Source of the DNA: Roseateles toxinivorans
GTDB taxonomy: Bacteria; Pseudomonadota; Gammaproteobacteria; Burkholderiales; Burkholderiaceae_C
Assembly (NCBI RefSeq): GCF_004362525.1
Contig: NZ_SNXS01000002.1
Location: 992,001 to 1,056,000, forward strand
Reading direction: 5' to 3'
Length of the DNA stretch: 64,000 nucleotides
In this document: positions 45,519 to 55,925 of the stretch, one piece after another
Position numbering within the stretch: the first letter of the stretch is position 1
How the letters are laid out: every line of letters begins with the position of its first letter
Notes under the pieces: generated by a model
Told to the model about the DNA's origin: nothing
The model's database searches: none
What the model saw: only the letters and a program-made list of their open reading frames with translations
Program-made: the position numbers and the translations under genes

Positions 45519-48500
45519 TCAGCCCCAGCGACTGTCCGGATCCCGCTGCCCGATCAGTTGCACCAGCACCTGGCGCAGGCGCGGGGCATCGATGGGCTTG
45601 GTCAGGAAGTCGTTCATGCCGGCGGCCAGGGCCTCGTCGCGCTCGGAGACCAGGGCGGCGGCGGTCAGCGCGATGATGGGCAGGTCCTCGGCGTCGTGAT
45701 GCTTGCGGATGATGCGCGTGGCCTCGTGGCCGCTCATCACCGGCATCTGCACATCCATCAGCACCACATCGAAGGGTTTGCCGGTGCTGTCGGCGGCGGC
45801 CACCGCCTCGACGGCCTGGCTGCCGTCGCTGGCCTGGGCCACCTCCATGCCCCATTGCTCCAGCAGAGCCACGGCGATCATCATATTGACCGGGTTGTCC
45901 TCGGCCATCAGCACGCGGGTGCCCTGCAACTCGTTGTGGCGGCGGGCCGCGTGGGTGGACAGGGAGCTGACCGGTGGCGCGGTCGCCGGCAGCGGCAGCT
46001 CGGCCCAGAACACGCTGCCCTTGCCGGGCTCGCTGTCCGCGCCGACCTTGCCATGCATCAGCTCGGCCAGCTCGGCGCAGATCGACAGGCCCAGGCCGGT
46101 GCCGCCGTAGCGGCGCGTGGTCGATTCGTCGGCCTGGGTGAAGGGCTGGAACAGGCGGCCGCGCATCTCGTCACTGATGCCCGGGCCGGTATCGGCCACC
46201 TCGAAACGCAACACGCCCTCGGCGGGCATCCTGACGCGCATCGCCACCGAGCCATGGGCGGTGAACTTCAGGGCATTGGTCAGGTAGTTGCTGATGATCT
46301 GCCGCGTGCGCACCGGGTCACCGACGACCCAGGCCGAGACCTCCGGGTCGATATCGACCTTGAACTCCAGGCCGCGCGAATGGGCCAGGGTCAGATAAGC
46401 CATGCGCATCGTGCCCAGCATGTCGCGCAGGGCGAAGGGCAGGTGCTCCAGGGTCAGGCGGCCGGCCTCGATCTTGGACAGATCGAGGATGTCCGAGATC
46501 AGGCCCGACAGGCTTTCGGCGCTGTCCAGCATCTGGTTCAGGTACTGGCGGCGGGTGTCCTCGTCCAGATCGGGCTGCTGGGCCAGACGGGCCAGGCCCA
46601 GCAGGCCGTTGAGCGGCGTGCGGATCTCGTGGCTGGTATTGGCCAGGAAGGCGCTCTTGGCGCGATTGGCGGATTGCGCCTCGTCCTTGGCCTGGGCCAG
46701 CGCGCCCTCGACGCGGCGGCGCTCGGTGATGTCTTCCAGTATCCAGATCGTGCCGCCGCGGCTGGGATGGGTCGGGTCCACCGCCTTGGCCAGCAGGCGG
46801 CACAGAAAGGTGCTGCCATCGCGCCGGCGCACCATGCGCTCGGCCTCGACCTGCTCGCCGCTGGCCAGGCGCGGGCCCAGGTCGCGGCCGATGCGGGCGT
46901 AGTCCTCGGCGCTGGGCCAGATCACGCTGCCGGGCTGGCCCACCATGCTGCCACGCGGCCAGCCGAACATGTCTTCCACACAGGGATTGGCCTGCACAAA
47001 GGTCTGGTCGCGGGTGAAGGCAATGCCGATCGAGGCGTTCTGCAGAATCGCCTCGTGGGCCAGTCGGGTGCGCTCGTTGTCGGTGACGTCGCGGGCGTTG
47101 ATGACCAGATAGTCCTGGCCGTCCATCTCGAACGGCGCGGCCGACAGCAGCATCGAGATGTTCTCGCCGTTCTTGCTGTTGAAGGCCATCGGCAGCTCGT
47201 TGACACGGCCGTGCTGGCGTATCAGCTGCACCATGCGCTCGCGTTCGCTGTCCTTGGCCCAGATGCCGATCTCGGCGGCGGTGCGGCCTATGATCTCGTC
47301 GGCGCTGTAGCCCGACAGGCGCTCGAAGGTCTTGTTGACCATCGCATAGCGGCCGGTGTGCATATCGGTCAGGGTGATGACGTCGGGGCTGGTCGCCACC
47401 AGATGGGAGAGCAGGCTCTCCGAGCGGCGCAGCGCATCCTGGGCGCGGGCCTGCTCGGTCTGGTCGACGAAGAAGGACAGGGTGGCGGGGCCGCTGGCGG
47501 CGTCCACGCGCACGCTGGTGGCCTGCACCAGCAGGCGCCGGCGCGACAGCGTGCGCAGCCGGAACTCGCTCATCGGCATCATCGTGCCCGAGACCATGGC
47601 CTCGATCTTGGCGGCGCGCTGGCGGGCCCGTTCGTCGTCGCCCGGTTCGTAGTGCGAGAACAGGTCCTGGCCGATCATGCTGCTGCGTTGGGTGTAGCCG
47701 AACATCGCCATCGCCGCCGGGTTGGCGTCGATCACGCGGCCCCAGCGGTGCAGGACCAGGGGGCTTGGCGAGCGACGGAACAGCTCGCGGTAGCGGCCCT
47801 CGGTGGCCTGTATGGCCTGCTCGGCCTGCACCTCGTGGGTGACGTCGCGGCCCACGCCCCAGAAGCCCAGGAAGCTGCCGTGCTCGTCAAAACGCGGCTC
47901 GCCGCTGATGCTGACATAGCGGAGGCTGCCATCGGCCTGCTGGCGGCGCGCGACCACGCCGTAGAAGGCGCGGTGGCCTTCCAGATCGGCGCGGTGGGCG
48001 TCCAGCTCGTCGTCGGACAGGCCCAGGTCGTCGATCTCCCAGGGTGTCTTGCCCAGGCGCATGTCGGGGTCGACGCCGGAGGCGCCGGGCTTGTCCTCGG
48101 TCACATGGGTGAAGCGGAACTCGCTGTCCATCTCCCAGTACCAGTCGGCGGCCATGGCCAGCAGGCGACGGAAGCGGTTGCTGCGGTCGGCCGCCTGGGC
48201 CAGCGAGCTGGTGATGATGTGCAGGCTGCCCAGGCCAACCACCAGGCCGGTGCCCAGCAGCAGCAGCTGCGCGCCGAGATGGGCCAGCAGGCTGCGGGTC
48301 AGGCCGATACCCGGCACATTCGGTGCGAACACCCCCAGGTACTCCATGGCGGCAACGCCGCCCAGCAGCACCCCGCAGAAGGCGGTCAAGACCAGACCCT
48401 TGCGCAGGCCGTTCAGGGCGGTGGCCAGGGCCACCATCAGGCCCAGCAGGCCCAGCGTGTTGGAGCCCAGGCCGATATTGCGCAGCACCGCCACGGTCAC

Positions 48501-48863
48501 GGCCAGCACCACCACCAGGGCCATCAGCAGGGTGACGACATTGCGGCAGCGGGCCGGGGGCACGACCCACAGGCCGATCAGGCTGGTCAGCGCGATGAAC
48601 AGCGATAGGGCGGCCGGCGCCAGTGTGCTGATATGTGTCAGCCGGCCCTCGCCGCTGAGCAGCAAGAGGCCGGTGACGAGCAGGCACAGGGCAGAGCAGG
48701 TGCCCATGAACAGCCGGCAGGAGCGGGCATGCACCGCGCCGTCCAGGCTCGGCGATGTCCAGGGCGCGGTCGTGCCCCCATCCAGAGGCCCCAAGTCTTC
48801 GAGTTGTCCTGCGTTCACGGCCCCTATTGCTCCCTTGGCTCCCACGGCTCCCACGGCTCCCAT
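45519..48863 (-). CDS. Hybrid sensor histidine kinase with four PAS domains and a receiver
   Basis: A 1114-residue membrane protein. About five or six membrane helices (52-220) are followed by four PAS-like domains (235-345, 355-475, 485-595, 605-720), a HisKA domain with His745 in Thr-Ser-His-Glu-Ile-Arg-Thr-Pro, an ATPase domain (835-957) with Asp-Thr-Gly-Pro-Gly-Ile and Gly-Gly-Thr-Gly-Leu-Gly-Leu, and a receiver (983-1105) with phosphoacceptor Asp1037 in Leu-Met-Asp-Val-Gln-Met-Pro. No HPt domain is present, so another protein must relay the phosphate. The start is uncertain: the ATG at 48863 is in a 9-bp repeat; 48707 is an alternative. Confidence 0.92.
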   Translation of the reverse strand: MGAVGAVGAKGAIGAVNAGQLEDLGPLDGGTTAPWTSPSLDGAVHARSCRLFMGTCSALCLLVTGLLLLSGEGRLTHISTLAPAALSLFIALTSLIGLWVVPPARCRNVVTLLMALVVVLAVTVAVLRNIGLGSNTLGLLGLMVALATALNGLRKGLVLTAFCGVLLGGVAAMEYLGVFAPNVPGIGLTRSLLAHLGAQLLLLGTGLVVGLGSLHIITSSLAQAADRSNRFRRLLAMAADWYWEMDSEFRFTHVTEDKPGASGVDPDMRLGKTPWEIDDLGLSDDELDAHRADLEGHRAFYGVVARRQQADGSLRYVSISGEPRFDEHGSFLGFWGVGRDVTHEVQAEQAIQATEGRYRELFRRSPSPLVLHRWGRVIDANPAAMAMFGYTQRSSMIGQDLFSHYEPGDDERARQRAAKIEAMVSGTMMPMSEFRLRTLSRRRLLVQATSVRVDAASGPATLSFFVDQTEQARAQDALRRSESLLSHLVATSPDVITLTDMHTGRYAMVNKTFERLSGYSADEIIGRTAAEIGIWAKDSERERMVQLIRQHGRVNELPMAFNSKNGENISMLLSAAPFEMDGQDYLVINARDVTDNERTRLAHEAILQNASIGIAFTRDQTFVQANPCVEDMFGWPRGSMVGQPGSVIWPSAEDYARIGRDLGPRLASGEQVEAERMVRRRDGSTFLCRLLAKAVDPTHPSRGGTIWILEDITERRRVEGALAQAKDEAQSANRAKSAFLANTSHEIRTPLNGLLGLARLAQQPDLDEDTRRQYLNQMLDSAESLSGLISDILDLSKIEAGRLTLEHLPFALRDMLGTMRMAYLTLAHSRGLEFKVDIDPEVSAWVVGDPVRTRQIISNYLTNALKFTAHGSVAMRVRMPAEGVLRFEVADTGPGISDEMRGRLFQPFTQADESTTRRYGGTGLGLSICAELAELMHGKVGADSEPGKGSVFWAELPLPATAPPVSSLSTHAARRHNELQGTRVLMAEDNPVNMMIAVALLEQWGMEVAQASDGSQAVEAVAAADSTGKPFDVVLMDVQMPVMSGHEATRIIRKHHDAEDLPIIALTAAALVSERDEALAAGMNDFLTKPIDAPRLRQVLVQLIGQRDPDSRWG
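48827..48862. repeat. 9-bp tandem repeat at the hybrid kinase start
   Basis: Four units of nine bases (consensus CGGCTCCCA on the plus strand) encode Gly-Ala-Val-type tripeptides at the extreme N-terminus. The period is a multiple of three, so copy number changes would not shift the frame. Confidence 0.8.
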
Positions 48864-49001
48864 CGCCGGAACCCTATCCCGGCGCGGCCCACAGTCTTAA
48901 CCAGAACCCGGCCCAACGGAACACGGGCTGGCACCCGAAATGGGGGGCAAACGCGATCTATGTACGCATTCCGGACCCGCGTGAGCGCTGAATTGGGCGA
49001 T

Positions 49002-49844
49002 TCAGGCCTGCCTGGCCTGGTTCAGCTCGTCGCGGGTGCGCAGAGCCACGGCGCGGGCGGCGGCGGCAAAGTCCTCGCCGGCCGATGCATAGAGCACCGC
49101 GCGCGAGGAGTTGACGATGATGGGACCCGTGGTTCGGCCGGCTTGGCCGCGCCAGCCGGCATGCACGGTGGCGCGGGCATCGCCGCCTTGGGCGCCGACG
49201 CCCGGGATCAGCAGCGGCAGGTCAGGCGCCAGCTCTCGCACCCGCTCGATCTCGGCCGGGAAGGTTGCGCCGACCACCAGACCCAGCTGGCCGTTGCGGT
49301 TCCAGGCGGTCTGGGCCAGCTGCGCCAGGTGTTCGTAGAGCAGGGGCTGGCCGGGGATGTCGGCCAGGCGCTGGTTCTGCAGATCGCTGCCACCGGCGTT
49401 CGAGGTGCGGCACAGCAGGATGGCGCCCTTGTCCGGGTAGCGCAGATAGGGCTCTATCGAGTCGAAACCCATGAAGGGCGACAGGGTCACCGCATCGGCC
49501 TGGTAGCGTTCGAAGGCCTCGCGGGCGTACTGCTCGGCGGTGCTGCCGATGTCGCCACGCTTGGCGTCGAGAATCACCGGCACGTTTGGCGCCACGCGCT
49601 TGATGTGGGCCATCAGCCGCTCGAGCTGGTCTTCGGCGCGCTGCGCGGCGAAGTAGGCGATCTGCGGCTTGAAGGCGATCACCAGGTCCTTGGTGGCATC
49701 GACGATCGCGCTGCAGAAGTCATAGATGCGCGACGCATCGCCGCGCCAGGAGCCGGGAAAGCGCGAGGGCTCAGGGTCCAGGCCCACGCACAGCATCGAG
49801 TTGTTCAGCTTCTCTGCCTGTTGCAGCATCTCGATGAAGTTCAT
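49002..49844 (-). CDS. pyrF: Orotidine 5'-phosphate decarboxylase
   Basis: A 280-residue enzyme for the last step of UMP synthesis, of the longer type 2 form. The catalytic segment is Leu-Asp93-Ala-Lys95-Arg-Gly-Asp98-Ile-Gly. Gly-Leu-Asp-Pro-Glu-Pro near residue 21 and Pro-Gly-Val-Gly-Ala-Gln-Gly-Gly-Asp near 213 bind the phosphate. AGGAGA precedes the ATG at 49844. It follows purB by 43 bp, so pyrimidine and purine genes appear to share a transcript. Confidence 0.96.
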   Translation of the reverse strand: MNFIEMLQQAEKLNNSMLCVGLDPEPSRFPGSWRGDASRIYDFCSAIVDATKDLVIAFKPQIAYFAAQRAEDQLERLMAHIKRVAPNVPVILDAKRGDIGSTAEQYAREAFERYQADAVTLSPFMGFDSIEPYLRYPDKGAILLCRTSNAGGSDLQNQRLADIPGQPLLYEHLAQLAQTAWNRNGQLGLVVGATFPAEIERVRELAPDLPLLIPGVGAQGGDARATVHAGWRGQAGRTTGPIIVNSSRAVLYASAGEDFAAAARAVALRTRDELNQARQA

Positions 49845-49887
49845 GCGTGGGGTCTCCTGGGTAGCTCTGTCGGTTCGTTGCTGGGGA

Positions 49888-52174
<2,287 letters not shown>

Positions 52175-52237
52175 GGTGGTCTCGATCGGGCATGCGGCGG
52201 CCGCACCGGGTCCTCAGGTGGGGCTGTAGTCAGGGGT

Positions 52238-53986
52238 TCAGGCGGGGCGCTTTTCCAGCGAGCGGCGGATCTTGGCGGCGTCGCGCAGGCGGTCGGCCGA
52301 GCCGTCGGCATCGAGCAGCACGACGGTGACGTTCTTGCCGCCGCTCATCATGCGCATCGTCAGGCAGCGGCCGGCCTCGTCGGTGTAGCCGGTCTTGGAC
52401 AGGCGTATGTCCCAGCCCTTGCTGCCGACCAGCCGGTTGGTGTTGCGGTACTCGACCGAGCGGCCATTGATTGGAATCAGCGCCCTGCGGTCGCTGGTGA
52501 TCTGGCCGATCTCGGGATAGCGCGATGCCGCTGCGGCCAGCTTCGCCACCTCGGTGGCGGTGGAAGTGTTCTTCGGTGACAGGCCGGTCGGTTCGGCGAT
52601 GGCGGTGTGCGTCAGGCCCAGTGTCCGTATCTTCGCCTGCACCGCCAGCTCGAAGGCTTCGAGGCCACCAGGATAGGTGCGGGCCAGTGCCGCGGCGGCG
52701 CGATTGTCGGACGACATCAGGGCCAGCTTCAGCGCCGCCAGCCGGGGCATCCTGGCGCCGACGGGCACGCGCGAGGGGCTGTGCTTGAGGGTGTCCACAT
52801 CGTCGCGGTCTATGCGTATCTTCTCGGCCGGGTCGAGCTTGGCATCGAGCACCACCATGGCCGTCATCAGCTTGGTCAGCGAGGCGATGGGCACCACCGC
52901 ATCGGCATCCTTGTGCATCAGCACCTGGCCCGTGCCTTCCTCCAGCACCAGCGCATGGCGGGCGTTCACCGGCAGGGTGAACGGGGCCGGCGCACTGGCG
53001 GCGGGCCGGGTTGGCTCGGCGGCCTGCGGTGCGACCGGCTTGGCATTGGCCTGGACCAGCAGGCTGCCCATGGTCAGGGCCAAGGCTGGCAGGAACAGCT
53101 TCCAGGCCGAGCTGTGCCGGCGCGGGGCCAGCAGGGTTTGAATGCGCTGCAACAGATCGCCTCCTCGGGCTGACTGGGCCAGGGTTTGCGGATTCGGGTT
53201 CATCAAGCTCAGTTCATGCAGCGCCAGCGCCAGGCGCCGGGGCTCGCCCAAGGCCTGGGCGGCGAGTTCATCGGCCACCTGCTCCCGCTCGCGACGCATG
53301 CGGCTGGACAACCACCAGACGACCGGATGGAAGAACAGCAGCGCCTCGATGCCGCTTTGCAGCAGGTTGATCAGATAGTCCAGCCGCCGCACATGGGCCA
53401 GCTCATGGGCCAGCAGGGCCTCCAGCAGCGGGGCCGGCATGCCGCTGATCAGTGCCGCCGGCACCAGTATCACCGGCCGCCACCAGCCCACCGTCAGCGG
53501 GCTGCTCAAACGCTCCACCACCTGCAGCGGCACGCAGCCGTGCAGGCCGATGCGCCGCGCCAGCGCATCGGTGCGCGCCTGCCACTGCGGGTGCTGCGCA
53601 TGCGGGCCGGCCCTCAGTCGCGCCACCCAGGCCAGACCCAGGCCCATGCGCAATGCCATGAGGGCCACGCCCAGGCACCATGCGAGGACCAGCTCGGGCA
53701 TCACGGACTGCAGCGTGATCAGCCAGTCCGGTGCCAGCATCGCGACGTCCGGGGCGCTTTGTGGCATTGGCTCCGGGCCGCCACTCAGTTGCAGCGCCGG
53801 CAACAAGAGACAGAGCAGCAGTGCCGCGCCGCAGACGGCATAGCGGCTGCGCGGCCCGTAAGCCCGCAGCAGGAACAGCAGCAAAGCCGCAACGGCACCC
53901 ACCAACAGACCCTGCCAGATGAAGTTGAGCAGCGCCCAGCCCAGCGCCGGCACCCAGTCCTGTAGCAGAGCTTCAATACCGCTCAT
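52238..53986 (-). CDS. BlaR1-like M56 metallopeptidase fused to an S11 D-Ala-D-Ala peptidase
   Basis: A 582-residue membrane protein. Three N-terminal membrane segments (about 15-42, 48-66, 88-123) precede an M56 zinc peptidase domain with His194-Glu195-Leu-Ala-His198 and Glu240 in Ala-Asp-Glu-Leu-Ala. A fourth helix (294-312) leads to a Pro/Ala linker and a complete S11 penicillin-binding domain (340-575): Ser369-Leu-Thr-Lys372, Ser426-Asp-Asn428 and Lys531-Thr-Gly533. Topology equals BlaR1/MecR1, but the usual class D beta-lactamase-like sensor is replaced by a PBP7-like endopeptidase fold. Its ATG overlaps the blaI-like stop by four bases. Confidence 0.93.
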   Translation of the reverse strand: MSGIEALLQDWVPALGWALLNFIWQGLLVGAVAALLLFLLRAYGPRSRYAVCGAALLLCLLLPALQLSGGPEPMPQSAPDVAMLAPDWLITLQSVMPELVLAWCLGVALMALRMGLGLAWVARLRAGPHAQHPQWQARTDALARRIGLHGCVPLQVVERLSSPLTVGWWRPVILVPAALISGMPAPLLEALLAHELAHVRRLDYLINLLQSGIEALLFFHPVVWWLSSRMRREREQVADELAAQALGEPRRLALALHELSLMNPNPQTLAQSARGGDLLQRIQTLLAPRRHSSAWKLFLPALALTMGSLLVQANAKPVAPQAAEPTRPAASAPAPFTLPVNARHALVLEEGTGQVLMHKDADAVVPIASLTKLMTAMVVLDAKLDPAEKIRIDRDDVDTLKHSPSRVPVGARMPRLAALKLALMSSDNRAAAALARTYPGGLEAFELAVQAKIRTLGLTHTAIAEPTGLSPKNTSTATEVAKLAAAASRYPEIGQITSDRRALIPINGRSVEYRNTNRLVGSKGWDIRLSKTGYTDEAGRCLTMRMMSGGKNVTVVLLDADGSADRLRDAAKIRRSLEKRPA

Positions 53987-54360
53987 GCCTCATCCCCATG
54001 CAGAAACTTCTCGATCTCGGCCCGTTCCTTCTTGCTGACGTGGCCCTTCAGCGCCGCCAGCACCAGGGCCTTGCCGGAGCCGGCAAAGGCCTTGGCGATC
54101 AGGTCCTTGAGCAAGTGGGTCTGCAGCGCATCCTGCGATTGCGCAGGGGCGTAGACGTGCGAGCGCTGGCTCTCGTCGCGCGTCAGCAGGCCCTTGCCGT
54201 GCATGATCTGCAACTGGCGCAGCACGGTGGCGTCGCTGGCGTCGGGGCGGTCGGCGAGCAGGGCCTCATGGACCTGCTTGGCGGTGGCCGGGCCGATGCG
54301 CCACAGCGTGCGCAGCAGATCCAGCTCGGCGGCGGTGGGTTTGGGTGGCGGGGTTTGCAT
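53983..54360 (-). CDS. BlaI/MecI/CopY family transcriptional repressor
   Basis: A 125-residue winged-helix protein of the penicillinase repressor family. Glu-Leu-Asp-Leu-Leu-Arg-Thr-Leu-Trp starts the DNA-binding domain and Asp-Ala-Thr-Val-Leu-Arg-Gln-Leu-Gln is the recognition helix. The C-terminal 45 residues form the dimer and cleavage region. BlaR1-type proteases inactivate such repressors. Translation is coupled to the M56-S11 gene. No ribosome site precedes the ATG at 54360; a TATATT 9 bases upstream suggests a leaderless transcript. Confidence 0.93.
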   Translation of the reverse strand: MQTPPPKPTAAELDLLRTLWRIGPATAKQVHEALLADRPDASDATVLRQLQIMHGKGLLTRDESQRSHVYAPAQSQDALQTHLLKDLIAKAFAGSGKALVLAALKGHVSKKERAEIEKFLHGDEA

Positions 54361-54369
54361 GGCGTGCAG

Positions 54370-54375
54370 AATATA
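54370..54375 (-). promoter_or_regulatory. Candidate -10 of the blaI-like operon
   Basis: TATATT on the minus strand, 9 bases before the ATG. With a start point about 7 bases downstream, the mRNA would begin within a few bases of the ATG. A TAGACA element 15 bp upstream, inside the second operator box, is the best -35 candidate. Confidence 0.4.
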
Positions 54376-54376
54376 A

Positions 54377-54414
54377 GTTCTAGAACATCTTGTCTAGAAC
54401 TTTCTGTCTAGATG
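54377..54414. promoter_or_regulatory. Three TCTAGA operator boxes at 14-bp spacing
   Basis: GTTCTAGAAC (54377-54386), TGTCTAGAAC (54391-54400) and TGTCTAGATG (54405-54414) share a palindromic TCTAGA core, and the cores begin at 54379, 54393 and 54407, exactly 14 bp apart. They overlap the predicted promoter of the BlaI-like gene. They are therefore the probable autoregulatory operator. The core differs from the TACA/TGTA dyads of staphylococcal BlaI/MecI. Confidence 0.75.
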
Positions 54415-54529
54415 GCGATGCGAGGCCGCGGCTCTGCACCAGATCAGTTGTTTTGTACAGACTGCCGCGCAACAGATGCTTCGCTAGAATCGTTTGCACA
54501 ACGAGGACCGCAGTCCCCAAAAACCCCAT

Positions 54530-55156
54530 ATGAAGCTCATCGGATCACTCACCAGCCCTTACGTCCGCAAAGTCCGCATCGTGATGGCCGAGAAAAAGCT
54601 CGACTATCAGCTGCTGCTGGAGGACGTCTGGGCCAGCGACGACATTCTGAAGGTCAACCCGCTGGGCAAGGTGCCCTGTCTGGTGATGGAAGGCCAGGAC
54701 TCGATCAGCGGTGCGGTCTTTGATTCCCGCGTGATCGTCGAATATGTGGACACGCTGTCGCCGGTGGGCAAGCTGATACCCGAGCGGGGCCGCGAGCGCA
54801 CCGAGGTGCGTACCTGGGAGGCGCTGGCCGATGGTCTGCTCGATGCGTCCATCCTGGCACGCCTGGAGCAAACCTGGAGCGGCCGCACCGAGGCCCAGCG
54901 CTCGCAGGTCTGGGTGGACCGGCAGATGGGCAAGATCAGCGCCGTGCTGAAGGCCATGAGCCAGGGGCTGGGCGACAGAAACTGGTGCTCCGGCAACCAC
55001 TTTTCGCTGGCCGATATCGCCGTCGGCTGTGCCCTGGGCTATCTGGACTTCCGCTTTCCGCAGATCGACTGGCGCGCCGACCACCCGAATCTGGCCAGGC
55101 TGTACGAGAAGCTGGCGCAGCGCCAGAGCTTCATCGACACCCGTCCGCCCGTCTGA
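54530..55156 (+). CDS. Glutathione S-transferase family protein
   Basis: A 208-residue cytosolic protein. The N-terminal thioredoxin-like domain starts Met-Lys-Leu-Ile-Gly-Ser-Leu-Thr-Ser-Pro-Tyr-Val-Arg-Lys-Val-Arg and has Leu-Gly-Lys-Val-Pro-Cys-Leu (cis-Pro) and Asp-Ser-Arg-Val-Ile-Val-Glu-Tyr. The helical C-terminal domain contains Phe-Ser-Leu-Ala-Asp-Ile-Ala. It resembles YibF. Ser9 is the likely glutathione-activating residue. Its promoter shares the gap with the BlaI operators, so BlaI could affect it. A TAGAAT at 54484-54489 is a possible -10. Confidence 0.9.
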   Translation: MKLIGSLTSPYVRKVRIVMAEKKLDYQLLLEDVWASDDILKVNPLGKVPCLVMEGQDSISGAVFDSRVIVEYVDTLSPVGKLIPERGRERTEVRTWEALADGLLDASILARLEQTWSGRTEAQRSQVWVDRQMGKISAVLKAMSQGLGDRNWCSGNHFSLADIAVGCALGYLDFRFPQIDWRADHPNLARLYEKLAQRQSFIDTRPPV

Positions 55157-55819
55157 TCAGACCGTCATCGGGCAGGGCGCCGCGGCATGCAGCTTGCGGT
55201 AGAGGCTGGCGATCTGCCGTGCCACCTGCTCCAGTGCCTGGCCCCAGCAGCGCGCAATTTCACCGGCCAGCAGACCATGGGCGAGCAGGCTCAGGAGGCT
55301 GCGTTCGGACTCGGCCAGTTCGCCGCTGCGCACCGGTGCTATGAACGGCCAGCTAGGGGGCTGGCTGGCGCGGTGCAGCGGCGTGCGCGGCTCGCCGAAA
55401 CAGGCCAGCATCTGGCGCGCGATCATCGGTGACATCGGCGCCTGGCCGGTCAGGAAGTCGATCGCGGCGTGCTGCAACTGCTCCGGGTCGCCGGCATCCA
55501 GCGCATAGCCATCGGCCCCGGCGCACAGGGCCTGGAACAGCAGCTGGTCATCGGCCGAGGGTGTCAGCAGCAGCACACGCGGTGGCGCGGCATTGGCCAA
55601 TGGCGTCTTGTGCAGCGACTTCAGCAAATGCATCGCGTTGCCGCCGACCAGGCGCAGATCGCACAGCAGCAGCTGCGGCTTGTGCAGCCGTATCAACTCG
55701 GCCGCCCGGCTGAGACTCTGGGTGCCGCCGGCCCAATGCAGCTCGGGAATCGCGGCCAGCTCGGACTGGGCGCGCTGAACCGATTCCAGGGTTCTTCTGA
55801 CAACGACGACTTCGGACAT
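55157..55819 (-). CDS. Atypical response regulator, degenerate receiver plus LuxR-like helix-turn-helix
   Basis: A 220-residue protein. Residues 1-120 fold like a receiver, with Asp54 in Leu-Leu-Cys-Asp-Leu-Arg-Leu at the phosphoacceptor site. The acidic pair that binds Mg2+ is replaced by Arg8-Arg9, and the conserved Lys is Asp108. Residues 160-215 look like a LuxR-type helix-turn-helix: Leu-Ala-Glu-Ser-Glu-Arg-Ser-Leu-Leu-Ser-Leu-Leu-Ala-His-Gly-Leu, then Glu-Ile-Ala-Arg and Ser-Leu-Tyr-Arg-Lys-Leu. The recognition helix is altered. Phosphorylation is unlikely. The stop abuts the GST stop. Confidence 0.75.
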   Translation of the reverse strand: MSEVVVVRRTLESVQRAQSELAAIPELHWAGGTQSLSRAAELIRLHKPQLLLCDLRLVGGNAMHLLKSLHKTPLANAAPPRVLLLTPSADDQLLFQALCAGADGYALDAGDPEQLQHAAIDFLTGQAPMSPMIARQMLACFGEPRTPLHRASQPPSWPFIAPVRSGELAESERSLLSLLAHGLLAGEIARCWGQALEQVARQIASLYRKLHAAAPCPMTV

Positions 55820-55925
55820 GGGGCGGGGAACTGGGGGGGGCGGTATCAACAGCACATTGTTGGTGCGCCGACCCGGCTTGCCATCCCCCCGACCCGGTGC
55901 TGTAAGGATATGCACTCCCCCCGAT

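Noticed and set aside
45459-48608. A plus-strand open frame of 1049 codons opposite the hybrid kinase
   Set aside because: It is antisense to a gene with many intact motifs, its translation is full of His, Gln and Gly with no domain, and such frames are expected opposite GC-rich coding DNA.
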